Source of the DNA: Euryarchaeota archaeon UBA596
Lineage (GTDB): Archaea; Thermoplasmatota; Poseidoniia; Poseidoniales; Poseidoniaceae
DNA: 8,049 bases
Assembly: GCA_002498205.1 (NCBI GenBank)
Contig: DAGQ01000092.1
Location: forward strand, 2,867-10,915
Direction: 5' to 3'
Below are positions 1 to 6,050 of this stretch, in pieces; within the stretch, counting starts at the first letter, position 1, and every line of letters starts with the position of its first letter. The notes below the pieces were generated by a model, which was not told the origin of the DNA, made no database searches, and saw only the letters and a list, made by a program, of their open reading frames with translations. The position numbers and the translations under genes are program-made.

Positions 1-473
1 AACATTCTATCTGCTTCATCTAAGATAAACAATTTAATCTCTGAAGTGTCTATGTGGCCTCTACGAATTAAATCTATAATTCTACCAGGTGTCCCTACTA
101 GAAGTTCTAAACCAGATTCTAATTGTCCTATTTGTGGTTCTATACCAACACCACCATAAAATGCCGCTAAAGTGAGATTCTTCTCTCCTTTTAACCAATT
201 TAACTCTTCATGAACCTGAGATGCTAGTTCCCTAGTAGGCGTTAAAATTAAGACTTGTAAGGACTTATTTTCCATGCATTTCTCAATTGCAGGAATCCCA
301 AAAGATGCCGTCTTACCAGAACCTGTTTTTGCTTGCCCAAGGATATCTTTCCCATTTAATGCAAAAGGAATTGTTTCTTTTTGTATATCTGTTGTTTCCT
401 TCCAGCCTTTTTTATTTATTGAATCTAGTATTTCCTTTGAAATACTAAGACTTTCAAATGTGTTATTTTGCAT
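1..473 (-). CDS. DEAD-box ATP-dependent RNA helicase, N-terminal part (3' end outside window)
   Basis: This is the first 157 residues of a superfamily 2 RNA helicase, translated from the minus strand. The motifs appear in family order: F6 followed by TDIQ (28-31), which form the Q motif for adenine recognition; Walker A AKTGSGKT (48-55); motif Ia PTRELA (79-84); a GG pair (107-108); motif Ib TPGR (128-131); and motif II DEAD (152-155), where the window ends. The second RecA domain is not visible, so the subfamily (CsdA/RhlE-like, eIF4A-like) cannot be set. Such enzymes unwind or remodel RNA with ATP, for example in rRNA maturation or RNA decay. The ATG at 473 gives the usual short spacing to the Q motif. 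It lies 13 bases after the stop of the 71-residue gene, so the two are probably co-transcribed. No strong SD precedes it. The family call is very secure; the cellular target is unknown. Confidence 0.95.
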   Translation of the reverse strand, partial: MQNNTFESLSISKEILDSINKKGWKETTDIQKETIPFALNGKDILGQAKTGSGKTASFGIPAIEKCMENKSLQVLILTPTRELASQVHEELNWLKGEKNLTLAAFYGGVGIEPQIGQLESGLELLVGTPGRIIDLIRRGHIDTSEIKLFILDEADRM

Positions 474-486
474 TTACTCAACTCAA

Positions 487-702
487 TTAAAGCATTTCAC
501 TTTCTTTAATTTCTTTTTGTAATTGTCCTGTCCAGTACTTCAATGCATTTTCTTTATTCATTGGTCTACCAGTTTGACGAACATGTTCTAGAATATATTG
601 CCTAAATTTTTGGCCTTTTGTTCTATTGACTCCTTTTGGTGTAATGCCATTCCACATTTGTTCAAATCTTTCAATATTTGAATTCATATTGCCACTACTC
701 AT
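487..702 (-). CDS. Small hypothetical protein (71 aa), upstream of the DEAD-box helicase
   Basis: I do not recognise this protein. It is soluble with no membrane segment. After a flexible Ser/Asn/Met start it has a conserved-looking core of mixed charge, with WNGITPKG near residue 17, then KGQKFRQYILEHV, and KYWTGQLQKEIKE close to the C-terminus; helices are likely. I placed the start at the ATG at 702 because AGGTG lies five bases upstream of it. A GTG two codons earlier (708) is in frame but would overlap that SD. The gene sits 62 bases after the HEAT-protein stop and 13 bases before the helicase start, on the same strand, so it may be an operon partner of the helicase. A role in RNA binding or helicase support is only a guess from position. 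Reality as a gene: fairly likely, given the SD, dense packing and sensible composition. Confidence 0.7.
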   Translation of the reverse strand: MSSGNMNSNIERFEQMWNGITPKGVNRTKGQKFRQYILEHVRQTGRPMNKENALKYWTGQLQKEIKESEML

Positions 703-764
703 ACTCACACCTATGTCTTGGCGACTAACATCTCCATATTAACGATGACGATGTAAAGGAAATA
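703..764 (-). promoter_or_regulatory. Short gap with SD and possible weak promoter for the 71-aa gene
   Basis: The 62-base gap between the HEAT-protein stop and the 71-residue gene holds an SD (AGGTG, about 708-712 on the minus strand) and an AT-rich element reading TTAATATGG on the minus strand near 735-743. The latter could be a weak TATA box for a transcript of the small gene and the helicase. No U-rich terminator is visible after the HEAT gene, so read-through from upstream is equally possible. Confidence 0.3.
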
Positions 765-1961
765 CTAATTCTTATCTTTTTTATCAATCGGTGTCTTATT
801 CAAATCCTTATTAATCTCTTTTTCCAAGGGGTCAATTGGTTCAGCTGGAGCAAGAAATTTATTCTTTTGAATTTCGGTTCCTTCTAATTGATCATCCTTA
901 CTATATTCACTTAATAACTGCTTTAGATCACTATTTTTTTCTTTATTCAATAACTCAAATGAAAGGTCCCTTAACTCATCTTCACTCATTAATCTTGGAA
1001 GCATTCTAATACAATTTCTCCTAATTTCTAAATCAGAATGTCTACAACCTCTAATTATTAATGAATTAACTCTGCTACTAGCACCTAATCTTTCTAAAGC
1101 TTGAACAGCTCTTTTCCGAACTGGTTGAAATGTATCAAATAATGCCATTTCTGCAAATATTAATGCTTGCCGAGGTTCATGATTTGTTACTGTACGAATT
1201 GCCTTAGAGGCATTATCTCTAACTTGATCATCTTCATCCTGTAAAGCCCAACCAACTAAATCCCATGCAATTGCTGATTTTCTATTTGCTACATGCGAAA
1301 GTAATTTCGATGACCTCCTCCTTAAATCAACATCATCATCCCGAGATAATATATCTAAATGAGACATTGCAGCTTCTGGCCATTTTTTCAATAATTCATT
1401 TAATGCTTTCCAAGCACCATCTCTTCTATATTTGAATTCATGCCTTAATTCGATGTATAGTAAAACTTCACAACCAGAAGGGAATATAGGAACGGAGGCA
1501 ATAAGTGACTTAATTGCAGTTTTACGCACATTTGCATCATCATCATCCAATAATTCAGCCAAGATATCCCATAAACCATCTGGCTTTCTACATGCACAAA
1601 TATGTAAAATTTGTAAAGAAGCCATACGATTTTCAACCGAGGAATCGTTTAATCCTGAAATCAAAGCATCATAGATTTCATCATTATATTTAGAATTTAA
1701 TCTTGGTAATGCTCTAATTCCATCCACTTGATTTAAGATAATTTTTTTATCATTTATATCTAAATGATTTAATTCAAATTCATTAATCTCACCTATTGCT
1801 AAAGGCAAAATATTTTCATATAGTTCTTTTAGTTCGAAGATACTTAATTCATAGCCATCCCACTTTGATACAGGTGGCTTTAATGAGGTTTCAACATCAA
1901 TTTCTTTTTCCACATTAAGTGGTTTTCCAGTCTTTGGATGCCTAGCTACGTATTTCGACAT
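765..1961 (-). CDS. HEAT-repeat protein
   Basis: A 398-residue soluble alpha-solenoid protein. From about residue 80 to 330 there are roughly seven degenerate helical repeats of 32-36 residues. Their second helices often start with a D-x-x-V/L-R pattern, for example DDDANVRKTAIKSL, DDDVDLRRRSSKLL, DEDDQVRDNASKAI, TFQPVRKRAVQAL and DLEIRRNCIRML. This is the HEAT / PBS-lyase-like signature. The N-terminal 75 residues are different and contain a basic start (SKYVARHPKTGKP). The last 50 or so residues are Lys/Asp/Glu-rich and probably disordered. There is no catalytic motif, signal peptide or membrane helix. HEAT solenoids generally act as protein-binding scaffolds, so the partner is unknown. The gene diverges from the 2035 gene and lies upstream of the small protein and helicase. 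No good SD precedes the ATG at 1961, so a leaderless or weak start is possible. Confidence 0.85.
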   Translation of the reverse strand: MSKYVARHPKTGKPLNVEKEIDVETSLKPPVSKWDGYELSIFELKELYENILPLAIGEINEFELNHLDINDKKIILNQVDGIRALPRLNSKYNDEIYDALISGLNDSSVENRMASLQILHICACRKPDGLWDILAELLDDDDANVRKTAIKSLIASVPIFPSGCEVLLYIELRHEFKYRRDGAWKALNELLKKWPEAAMSHLDILSRDDDVDLRRRSSKLLSHVANRKSAIAWDLVGWALQDEDDQVRDNASKAIRTVTNHEPRQALIFAEMALFDTFQPVRKRAVQALERLGASSRVNSLIIRGCRHSDLEIRRNCIRMLPRLMSEDELRDLSFELLNKEKNSDLKQLLSEYSKDDQLEGTEIQKNKFLAPAEPIDPLEKEINKDLNKTPIDKKDKN

Positions 1962-2034
1962 GTCTCAATTCAAGCCCCGCAAGGTGTCATCTTCAATAAC
2001 CCTCACCATTAGAGGTAATAAATAGGGGAGAAAG
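1962..2034. promoter_or_regulatory. Divergent intergenic region between HEAT gene and 184-aa gene
   Basis: These 73 bases must carry promoters for both directions. On the plus strand a clear SD, GGGGAG at 2025-2030, lies four bases before the ATG at 2035. On the minus strand TATTTATTA (2015-2023) could be a TATA box for the HEAT gene, which would place a start site near 1990-1995. For the plus gene only a weak candidate, TTCAATAA at 1992-1999, is visible. TATA assignments are low confidence; the SD is solid. Confidence 0.4.
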
Positions 2035-2589
2035 ATGGAAGTTTTTGAACGGTTTATTTTTCATAATGGACTATTATTTCCAGGAGCAATCAAACCAAAT
2101 TCAATTGAATTAAATAATAAAAAAATGTTACTACATGAAAGAGACGGTTTTAATATGAATAGAATCAGAAGAATTGCTAAATTACATCCAGATTCAATAT
2201 GGGACCCTGAAAATGCAGATTATGGCTCCCTTGTGGATTCTGTAATGTTAGGCTTCACTCATGTTACAATTGATGGATGGATAGATGTTTCAAAATTAAA
2301 AATAGCACATGCTTTATGCAAAAATGCCATCACAAAATTCTCATTAAATAAATCTATAGAAAGTATTGTAGAGAGATTAGAACTATTAAAAAATGAAATT
2401 CAAAGGCCTATCCTCATCATTGGAATTAATCCAGGAGATATTCAGAATTTTTTTGACGGTCTTGATCTTAAATTAAGGAAAAATTATGATTGGTATATCG
2501 CACCCTCCATCTCTAATGAAAAATTATCTCACACCAATATTAAGATACTTGGATGGTGCAAATCAGGACAAATACAAATGGAGAAATAA
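2035..2589 (+). CDS. Hypothetical protein (184 aa), operon partner of DUF2240 gene
   Basis: I do not recognise this family. The protein is soluble, without a signal peptide or membrane helix. It has an alternating strand/helix character: a hydrophobic strand-like stretch VDSVMLGFTHVTIDGW around 68-83, a helical segment with Glu/Lys heptads near 105-125 (SIESIVERLELLKNEI), then RPILIIGINPGDIQNFF around 126-142, which looks like a beta strand followed by a Gly-rich turn and helix. An alpha/beta fold is plausible, but no P-loop, metal-binding triad or other catalytic signature is evident. The ATG at 2035 is preceded by GGGGAG at four-base spacing, which fixes the start. The stop is two bases before the DUF2240 start, so the two are almost certainly co-transcribed and probably translationally coupled. 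Function is unknown. Confidence 0.82.
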   Translation: MEVFERFIFHNGLLFPGAIKPNSIELNNKKMLLHERDGFNMNRIRRIAKLHPDSIWDPENADYGSLVDSVMLGFTHVTIDGWIDVSKLKIAHALCKNAITKFSLNKSIESIVERLELLKNEIQRPILIIGINPGDIQNFFDGLDLKLRKNYDWYIAPSISNEKLSHTNIKILGWCKSGQIQMEK

Positions 2590-2591
2590 TC

Positions 2592-3128
2592 ATGGTAAAC
2601 ATTAATGATGAAATTACGAACCTTATTAGTATGACCTGGATAAATTCACCTAAAGAACTTCTTTCAAAAAAGTATTTGATTAGATTTTGGAGTATTGACA
2701 CTCAATGGATGAGTTTTTCAGAGGCTGAAAAATTAATCATAGAATTGATTGAAAAAGAATGGGTAAAAGAGATTGATTCTTCCATATCTTCCAATATAAA
2801 TATCAATACAGAAGGAATTGTGATTGGATGGCACCCCCCTGAAAGTATACACTTAGGATTACCAAAAAGAGATATAAGTACAAAAAAAGAACTTAATGAT
2901 CACATCATCAAGGAAAAAACAATAATTATATCTGGAGAAGATTTTACAAATAAAGAAAGAAGATTAGTAAGATATATATCTGCTAAAACGGGAGTATTAA
3001 AAGAAGAAATTATTAGAAGGGCAAAAAGAAAAAAAAGAAGTCTAGGACAAATTACAAATTCCCTTTGTATTTTATTAATTGCTAAAGAACAAGGGATGGA
3101 GATGAACGAATTAATTGATGCATTCTAA
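2592..3128 (+). CDS. DUF2240 family protein (archaeal, uncharacterised)
   Basis: A 178-residue protein that resembles the archaeal DUF2240 family as I remember it. The N-terminal part has YLIRFWSIDTQWMSFSEAEKLI, comparable to the family pattern of a short helix, an acid/W-x-S segment and a helix of the kind seen in winged-helix modules. This is followed by VKEIDSSI and a stretch with WHPPESIHLGLP (about 81-92). The C-terminal part (about 120-175) has VRYISAKTGVLKEEIIRRAKRKKRSLGQ, then helices ending LIAKEQGMEMNELIDAF. The very basic RRAKRKKR stretch suggests nucleic-acid contact, but that is inference. I chose the ATG at 2592 because GGAG (2580-2583) lies eight bases upstream and it fits just after the preceding stop. 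An in-frame ATG at 2553 would overlap the upstream gene by 37 bases and lacks an SD. It converges with the exporter across two bases. The molecular function of the family is unknown to me. Confidence 0.75.
   Translation: MVNINDEITNLISMTWINSPKELLSKKYLIRFWSIDTQWMSFSEAEKLIIELIEKEWVKEIDSSISSNININTEGIVIGWHPPESIHLGLPKRDISTKKELNDHIIKEKTIIISGEDFTNKERRLVRYISAKTGVLKEEIIRRAKRKKRSLGQITNSLCILLIAKEQGMEMNELIDAF
3023..3036 (-). terminator. U-rich tract, possible terminator for the RND exporter transcript
   Basis: Read on the minus strand this is T8-C-T5, about 95-110 bases beyond the exporter stop codon and antisense to the DUF2240 coding region. Archaeal RNA polymerase terminates readily at runs of T in the non-template strand. 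The exporter has no downstream spacer of its own, so termination inside the opposing gene is expected. The run also simply encodes Lys/Arg codons, so chance is a real alternative. Confidence 0.3.
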
Positions 3129-3130
3129 AT

Positions 3131-5614
3131 TCATTTTTCATTAGATTCAACCAACAATACAGGTAGTACGACAAGTGATAAAATTACAGAGAAAAATACC
3201 GTCAAAGAAGTAATTAAACCGAATTCTCTTACTACTGGCATTGGCGAAAGTGTCAATACTGCAAATCCACAAATTGTTGTACCTGCAGACATCAATAATG
3301 CAAGTCCTGTAGAGGAATGCATTTTACTAACTGCTTTCCAATTATCATCTGTTTCTTTTATTTCTTCCTCGAATCTTCTCCAAACGTGAATTGCATAATC
3401 AATTCCAATTCCAATGGTCAATGCAGACACCATAATTGTCAAAACATTCCATTGTAATCCTAAGGCAGCCATTGAACCAACCACCCAAAAAGCAGCAACC
3501 CCTACTGGGGCAATAACAACCAATGCAGGTGTAAATCTACGAGTTAGTAACATTAAAACAAAAAATGAAACGATTAAGCTTACAGAGGTTGATTGTACTT
3601 GTGAATTTGTCATACCCGTTAAAACTGTATCAATCTTAACCATATCTCCAGTCAAATGTACGATTGCTCCATCAAGTGCTAATTGGTTTGAAACGTCTTC
3701 AACTCGATCTCTTAAATCCTTTACAATTTCAGTATTTTCTACATTTGTACCTGAATTGACATAAATACTAATCCTTAATTTTTTAATTTCACCATCTTCA
3801 TCGATTAATGCTGCATCATTTACCCTCTCTTGCCAAGTTGACCCTGTCAAAGGATCTCCTACTGTAATATTTGCTGATAAGTTTAGAAGTGCTAGCCCCA
3901 AACTTACTTCTTCATTAGGATCTATTTTTCCTACCTCATCTCCAAATAATTTCAAATTGAAATTTTCACCCCACGTAGGATCTAATTCTAATGCATCACG
4001 AATAATTGTATATATTCCATGATATTGTGTTCTATCCGAACTATCTGACGATTTCACTACACCCTTTGTTAGAGGTAAAGTATCATCCAAATATTGCATC
4101 GAATCTAAGAGATTATCGCTACTATCTATTGAATACTTAGAACCTAGCGGCTCTATCAATACATAAACCATTTGAATACTAGAATAATCATATGATTCTT
4201 GTAAATCGGCCCTTAATTCCATTACTGGCATTTCATCATCAAGGAAATCAGTTAAATCAAATTCGGTTTTTATCACCATAGCACCAAAAACAGAACTTAC
4301 AGTTAAAAGGCCAGTAATTATCATAATAATTGCTTTTTGCTCATTTTGAAATTTCATCAATTCAGCCAATCGATCTCCGAGTGAACCCGTAGAAGCCAAG
4401 GAAAGTTTCCCTCCTGAAACTCTTTCACCTACTACATGCATACAACCAACAATCACTGTAGAACAAAAAAATGCGCTAACAACCCCTAAAGAAAGAGAAA
4501 TTCCGAATGATTTTAACGGAGGTAGAGGAGAAAACAAATTTGCCATAAACGCTGCAACGGTTGTAATTACTGCCAAAGAGATCGGCAATGCTAAATTTTG
4601 AACTGAGTTTAACCAAGCATCTACAGTAGATTGACCTTCATTACGATGAATTTCATACCTCCTTTGCAAATGAATTGAGTAGTCAATTCCTAAACCTAAT
4701 ACTAATGGGGCTACTGCCACATCTAAAGCAGTAAATTGTACGTCAAATGCACTAAGTAAGCCATAGGTCCAAGTCAATGCCATCATCAAACCAGTTAAGG
4801 GGAATAAAACACCTGTAATTGTTTTAAATGCTAATGATAAAACTACAACAACTACAGTTAATGCAAGTAAAATCAATAAAGTTAGACTTTTCATTGTGCT
4901 TTCATCAACATCATTACTTATTATATCTACAGAAATTGAAGAATAAGTTAATTCAGAATCTATGGAAATTTGGTTTAGAATATTTCTTAATTCAACTTGA
5001 GTTGCTTTTGATTGTTCAGGACTCAAATCGGGATTAATATCAATTATCCAAAGTGTTGACTTTGCAACTGGAGTGGGGTCTTTTGTTGTATTCCTATCAT
5101 CGATCCATGATTCTAGCCCCGTACTTACAAGATCATTACTAATAATGGCAGACCTAACAAAATTACCATATGCTAAAATTTGTTCATTGGAAGAGATTTC
5201 AGAAATCCCAAGATCATCTGGAACTGTTCTTTCAAGTAAATCATTCCAATTAGTTACAGAAGAAAGATTACTTCCATTATCATTTTCATAAAGTGCTAGA
5301 TTCACTATTTCAGAAATCGCAATAATATCTTTAATTTCAGAACCATTATTAGGTGTTAGTTCTAACATTTTTAAGTAATCATTATGTTGCATAAGTAATG
5401 ATTCTATAGATAAAATATTACTTCCATCTTTCATCTCAACATTGACGAGAATTTGCCTAGTTTGATTACCCATTTCAATACCAAATTCTTCTGCGGCTTC
5501 ACTAGCAGAATCAGAAGGCGCAAACTCAGCAATTTCTGTATTGAAAGACGGAAGTGGATAAAGTTGGAAAGCTAAAATAAAGGTAAACAAAAATGAAACA
5601 ACGAGTATTGGCAA
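3131..5614 (-). CDS. RND/MMPL-type exporter (HAE3-like), 12 transmembrane helices
   Basis: An 827-residue membrane transporter with the duplicated RND layout. Helix 1 is at 2-19, followed by a large external domain to about 240. Helices 2-6 lie between about 243 and 395. Helix 7 is at about 428-448, followed by a second external domain to about 675. Helices 8-12 lie between about 676 and 822. Helices 4 and 10 carry the paired motifs GLGIDYSIHLQRR (307-319) and GIGIDYAIHVWRR (735-747). Their Asp-Tyr pairs (D311/Y312, D739/Y740) match the proton-relay positions of the MMPL/HAE3 branch. The family uses the proton gradient to move lipids or hydrophobic compounds; the substrate here is unknown. 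No membrane-fusion or outer-membrane partner is adjacent, as expected for an archaeon. The TTG at 5614 lacks an SD and leaves almost nothing before helix 1. The true start may be an in-frame AUA at 5659, adding 15 residues. The stop is two bases from the convergent DUF2240 stop. Confidence 0.92.
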   Translation of the reverse strand: MPILVVSFLFTFILAFQLYPLPSFNTEIAEFAPSDSASEAAEEFGIEMGNQTRQILVNVEMKDGSNILSIESLLMQHNDYLKMLELTPNNGSEIKDIIAISEIVNLALYENDNGSNLSSVTNWNDLLERTVPDDLGISEISSNEQILAYGNFVRSAIISNDLVSTGLESWIDDRNTTKDPTPVAKSTLWIIDINPDLSPEQSKATQVELRNILNQISIDSELTYSSISVDIISNDVDESTMKSLTLLILLALTVVVVVLSLAFKTITGVLFPLTGLMMALTWTYGLLSAFDVQFTALDVAVAPLVLGLGIDYSIHLQRRYEIHRNEGQSTVDAWLNSVQNLALPISLAVITTVAAFMANLFSPLPPLKSFGISLSLGVVSAFFCSTVIVGCMHVVGERVSGGKLSLASTGSLGDRLAELMKFQNEQKAIIMIITGLLTVSSVFGAMVIKTEFDLTDFLDDEMPVMELRADLQESYDYSSIQMVYVLIEPLGSKYSIDSSDNLLDSMQYLDDTLPLTKGVVKSSDSSDRTQYHGIYTIIRDALELDPTWGENFNLKLFGDEVGKIDPNEEVSLGLALLNLSANITVGDPLTGSTWQERVNDAALIDEDGEIKKLRISIYVNSGTNVENTEIVKDLRDRVEDVSNQLALDGAIVHLTGDMVKIDTVLTGMTNSQVQSTSVSLIVSFFVLMLLTRRFTPALVVIAPVGVAAFWVVGSMAALGLQWNVLTIMVSALTIGIGIDYAIHVWRRFEEEIKETDDNWKAVSKMHSSTGLALLMSAGTTICGFAVLTLSPMPVVREFGLITSLTVFFSVILSLVVLPVLLVESNEK

Positions 5615-5659
5615 TGAAAATTTTGAAAAATTCGCGGAAAATTTGTGTTTATTTTCTAT

Positions 5660-5671
5660 ACTTTCACCCCC
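5660..5671 (-). promoter_or_regulatory. Strong Shine-Dalgarno upstream of the exporter's annotated start
   Basis: Read on the minus strand, GGGGGTGA (5671-5664) is a near-perfect match to the archaeal SD core GGAGGTGA. Four bases later comes an AUA codon (5659-5657) in frame with the exporter. No ATG, GTG or TTG follows in frame until the TTG at 5614, 50 bases downstream. The GTG inside the SD is in another frame and hits TAG after two codons. This SD therefore points to a start at or near 5659. Confidence 0.6.
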
Positions 5672-5718
5672 GCTCTTGTAATTGGCAGAAGTTATATTTC
5701 ATAAGGAATAGAGTCCAG

Positions 5719-5730
5719 ATATTTAAAAAT
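5719..5730 (+). promoter_or_regulatory. Probable TATA box of the rpoL-truD operon
   Basis: TATTTAAAAA at 5720-5729 resembles the archaeal TATA consensus (TTTAWATA-like). Its centre is about 37 bases before the rpoL ATG at 5762, which predicts transcription starting near 5750 and a leader of roughly ten bases. The element is nearly symmetric in AT content, so it might also serve the divergent exporter gene. For that gene AAATATAA, read on the minus strand at 5692-5699, is a closer candidate. Confidence 0.45.
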
Positions 5731-5761
5731 TGTATTACTCCAAAGGTTCAATAAAGAGACT

Positions 5762-6046
5762 ATGCTCGCAGACCCGATTTCCATGCCAATAAAGGTCCTA
5801 CAAAAAGAAGGAAATGAATTAAAACTAAGATTTGAAGGAGAAAGCCACACATCATTAGAATTATTTAGAGCTAAACTTGATGAGCATAATTCAATTGAAT
5901 ATGTTAATTTCTTCCCTGGTCATCCTGAATTAGATGACCCTGAATTATACATAAGAACCAAAGGAAAAGCAAATCCTGTAAAATTGATACAAGATGTGTG
6001 TAAAGATGTCTCAAAAGAATTTGGTTCAATTACACTGAAGGAGTGA
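5762..6046 (+). CDS. rpoL: DNA-directed RNA polymerase subunit L (Rpo11)
   Basis: A 94-residue subunit of archaeal RNA polymerase, equivalent to eukaryotic RPB11 and to one alpha N-terminal domain of bacteria. It pairs with Rpo3 (RpoD) to form the assembly platform of the enzyme. Diagnostic segments are PIKVLQKEGNELKLRFEGESHT (about 9-30), which is the family's opening strand and E-G-E-x-H-T turn, and HPELDDPELYIRTKGKANP (about 54-72), the conserved HP...P.L.I.T....P core. The C-terminal helix ends in an acidic tail. The start is ambiguous: the ATG at 5762 adds seven residues (MLADPIS) before the usual family start, which aligns with Met8 at 5783. Neither has a convincing SD, though the TATA spacing favours a short leader to 5762. 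The stop TGA lies inside the SD of truD, so the genes form a translationally coupled operon. Confidence 0.93.
   Translation: MLADPISMPIKVLQKEGNELKLRFEGESHTSLELFRAKLDEHNSIEYVNFFPGHPELDDPELYIRTKGKANPVKLIQDVCKDVSKEFGSITLKE
6039..6046 (+). promoter_or_regulatory. truD Shine-Dalgarno overlapping the rpoL stop codon
   Basis: AGGAGTGA matches the anti-SD well, and its last three bases are the rpoL stop codon. Four bases later comes the GTG at 6051. This fixes the non-ATG start of truD and implies translational coupling, with ribosomes finishing rpoL positioned to start truD. Confidence 0.75.
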
Positions 6047-6050
6047 TTCT

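Noticed and set aside
274..522. 82-residue plus-strand frame
   Set aside because: It is a shadow of the DEAD-box helicase on the minus strand, whose motifs are unmistakable; it has no SD and no sensible protein pattern.
1432..1674. Plus- and minus-strand alternative frames (80 and 63 residues) inside the HEAT gene
   Set aside because: They overlap the repeat-bearing frame entirely and show no family features.
2553..2591. Upstream ATG extending the DUF2240 protein by 13 residues
   Set aside because: It overlaps the preceding gene by 37 bases and has no SD, whereas the ATG at 2592 has GGAG at good spacing.
3414..3764. 116-residue plus-strand frame, plus two smaller ones at 4828-5037 and 5073-5291
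   Set aside because: They are antisense to the RND exporter, whose continuous 12-helix reading explains the sequence.
3131..5614. Duplicated GIDY motifs as a sign of a recent internal repeat or gene fusion
   Set aside because: The two halves reflect the ancient internal duplication common to all RND proteins and differ widely in sequence.
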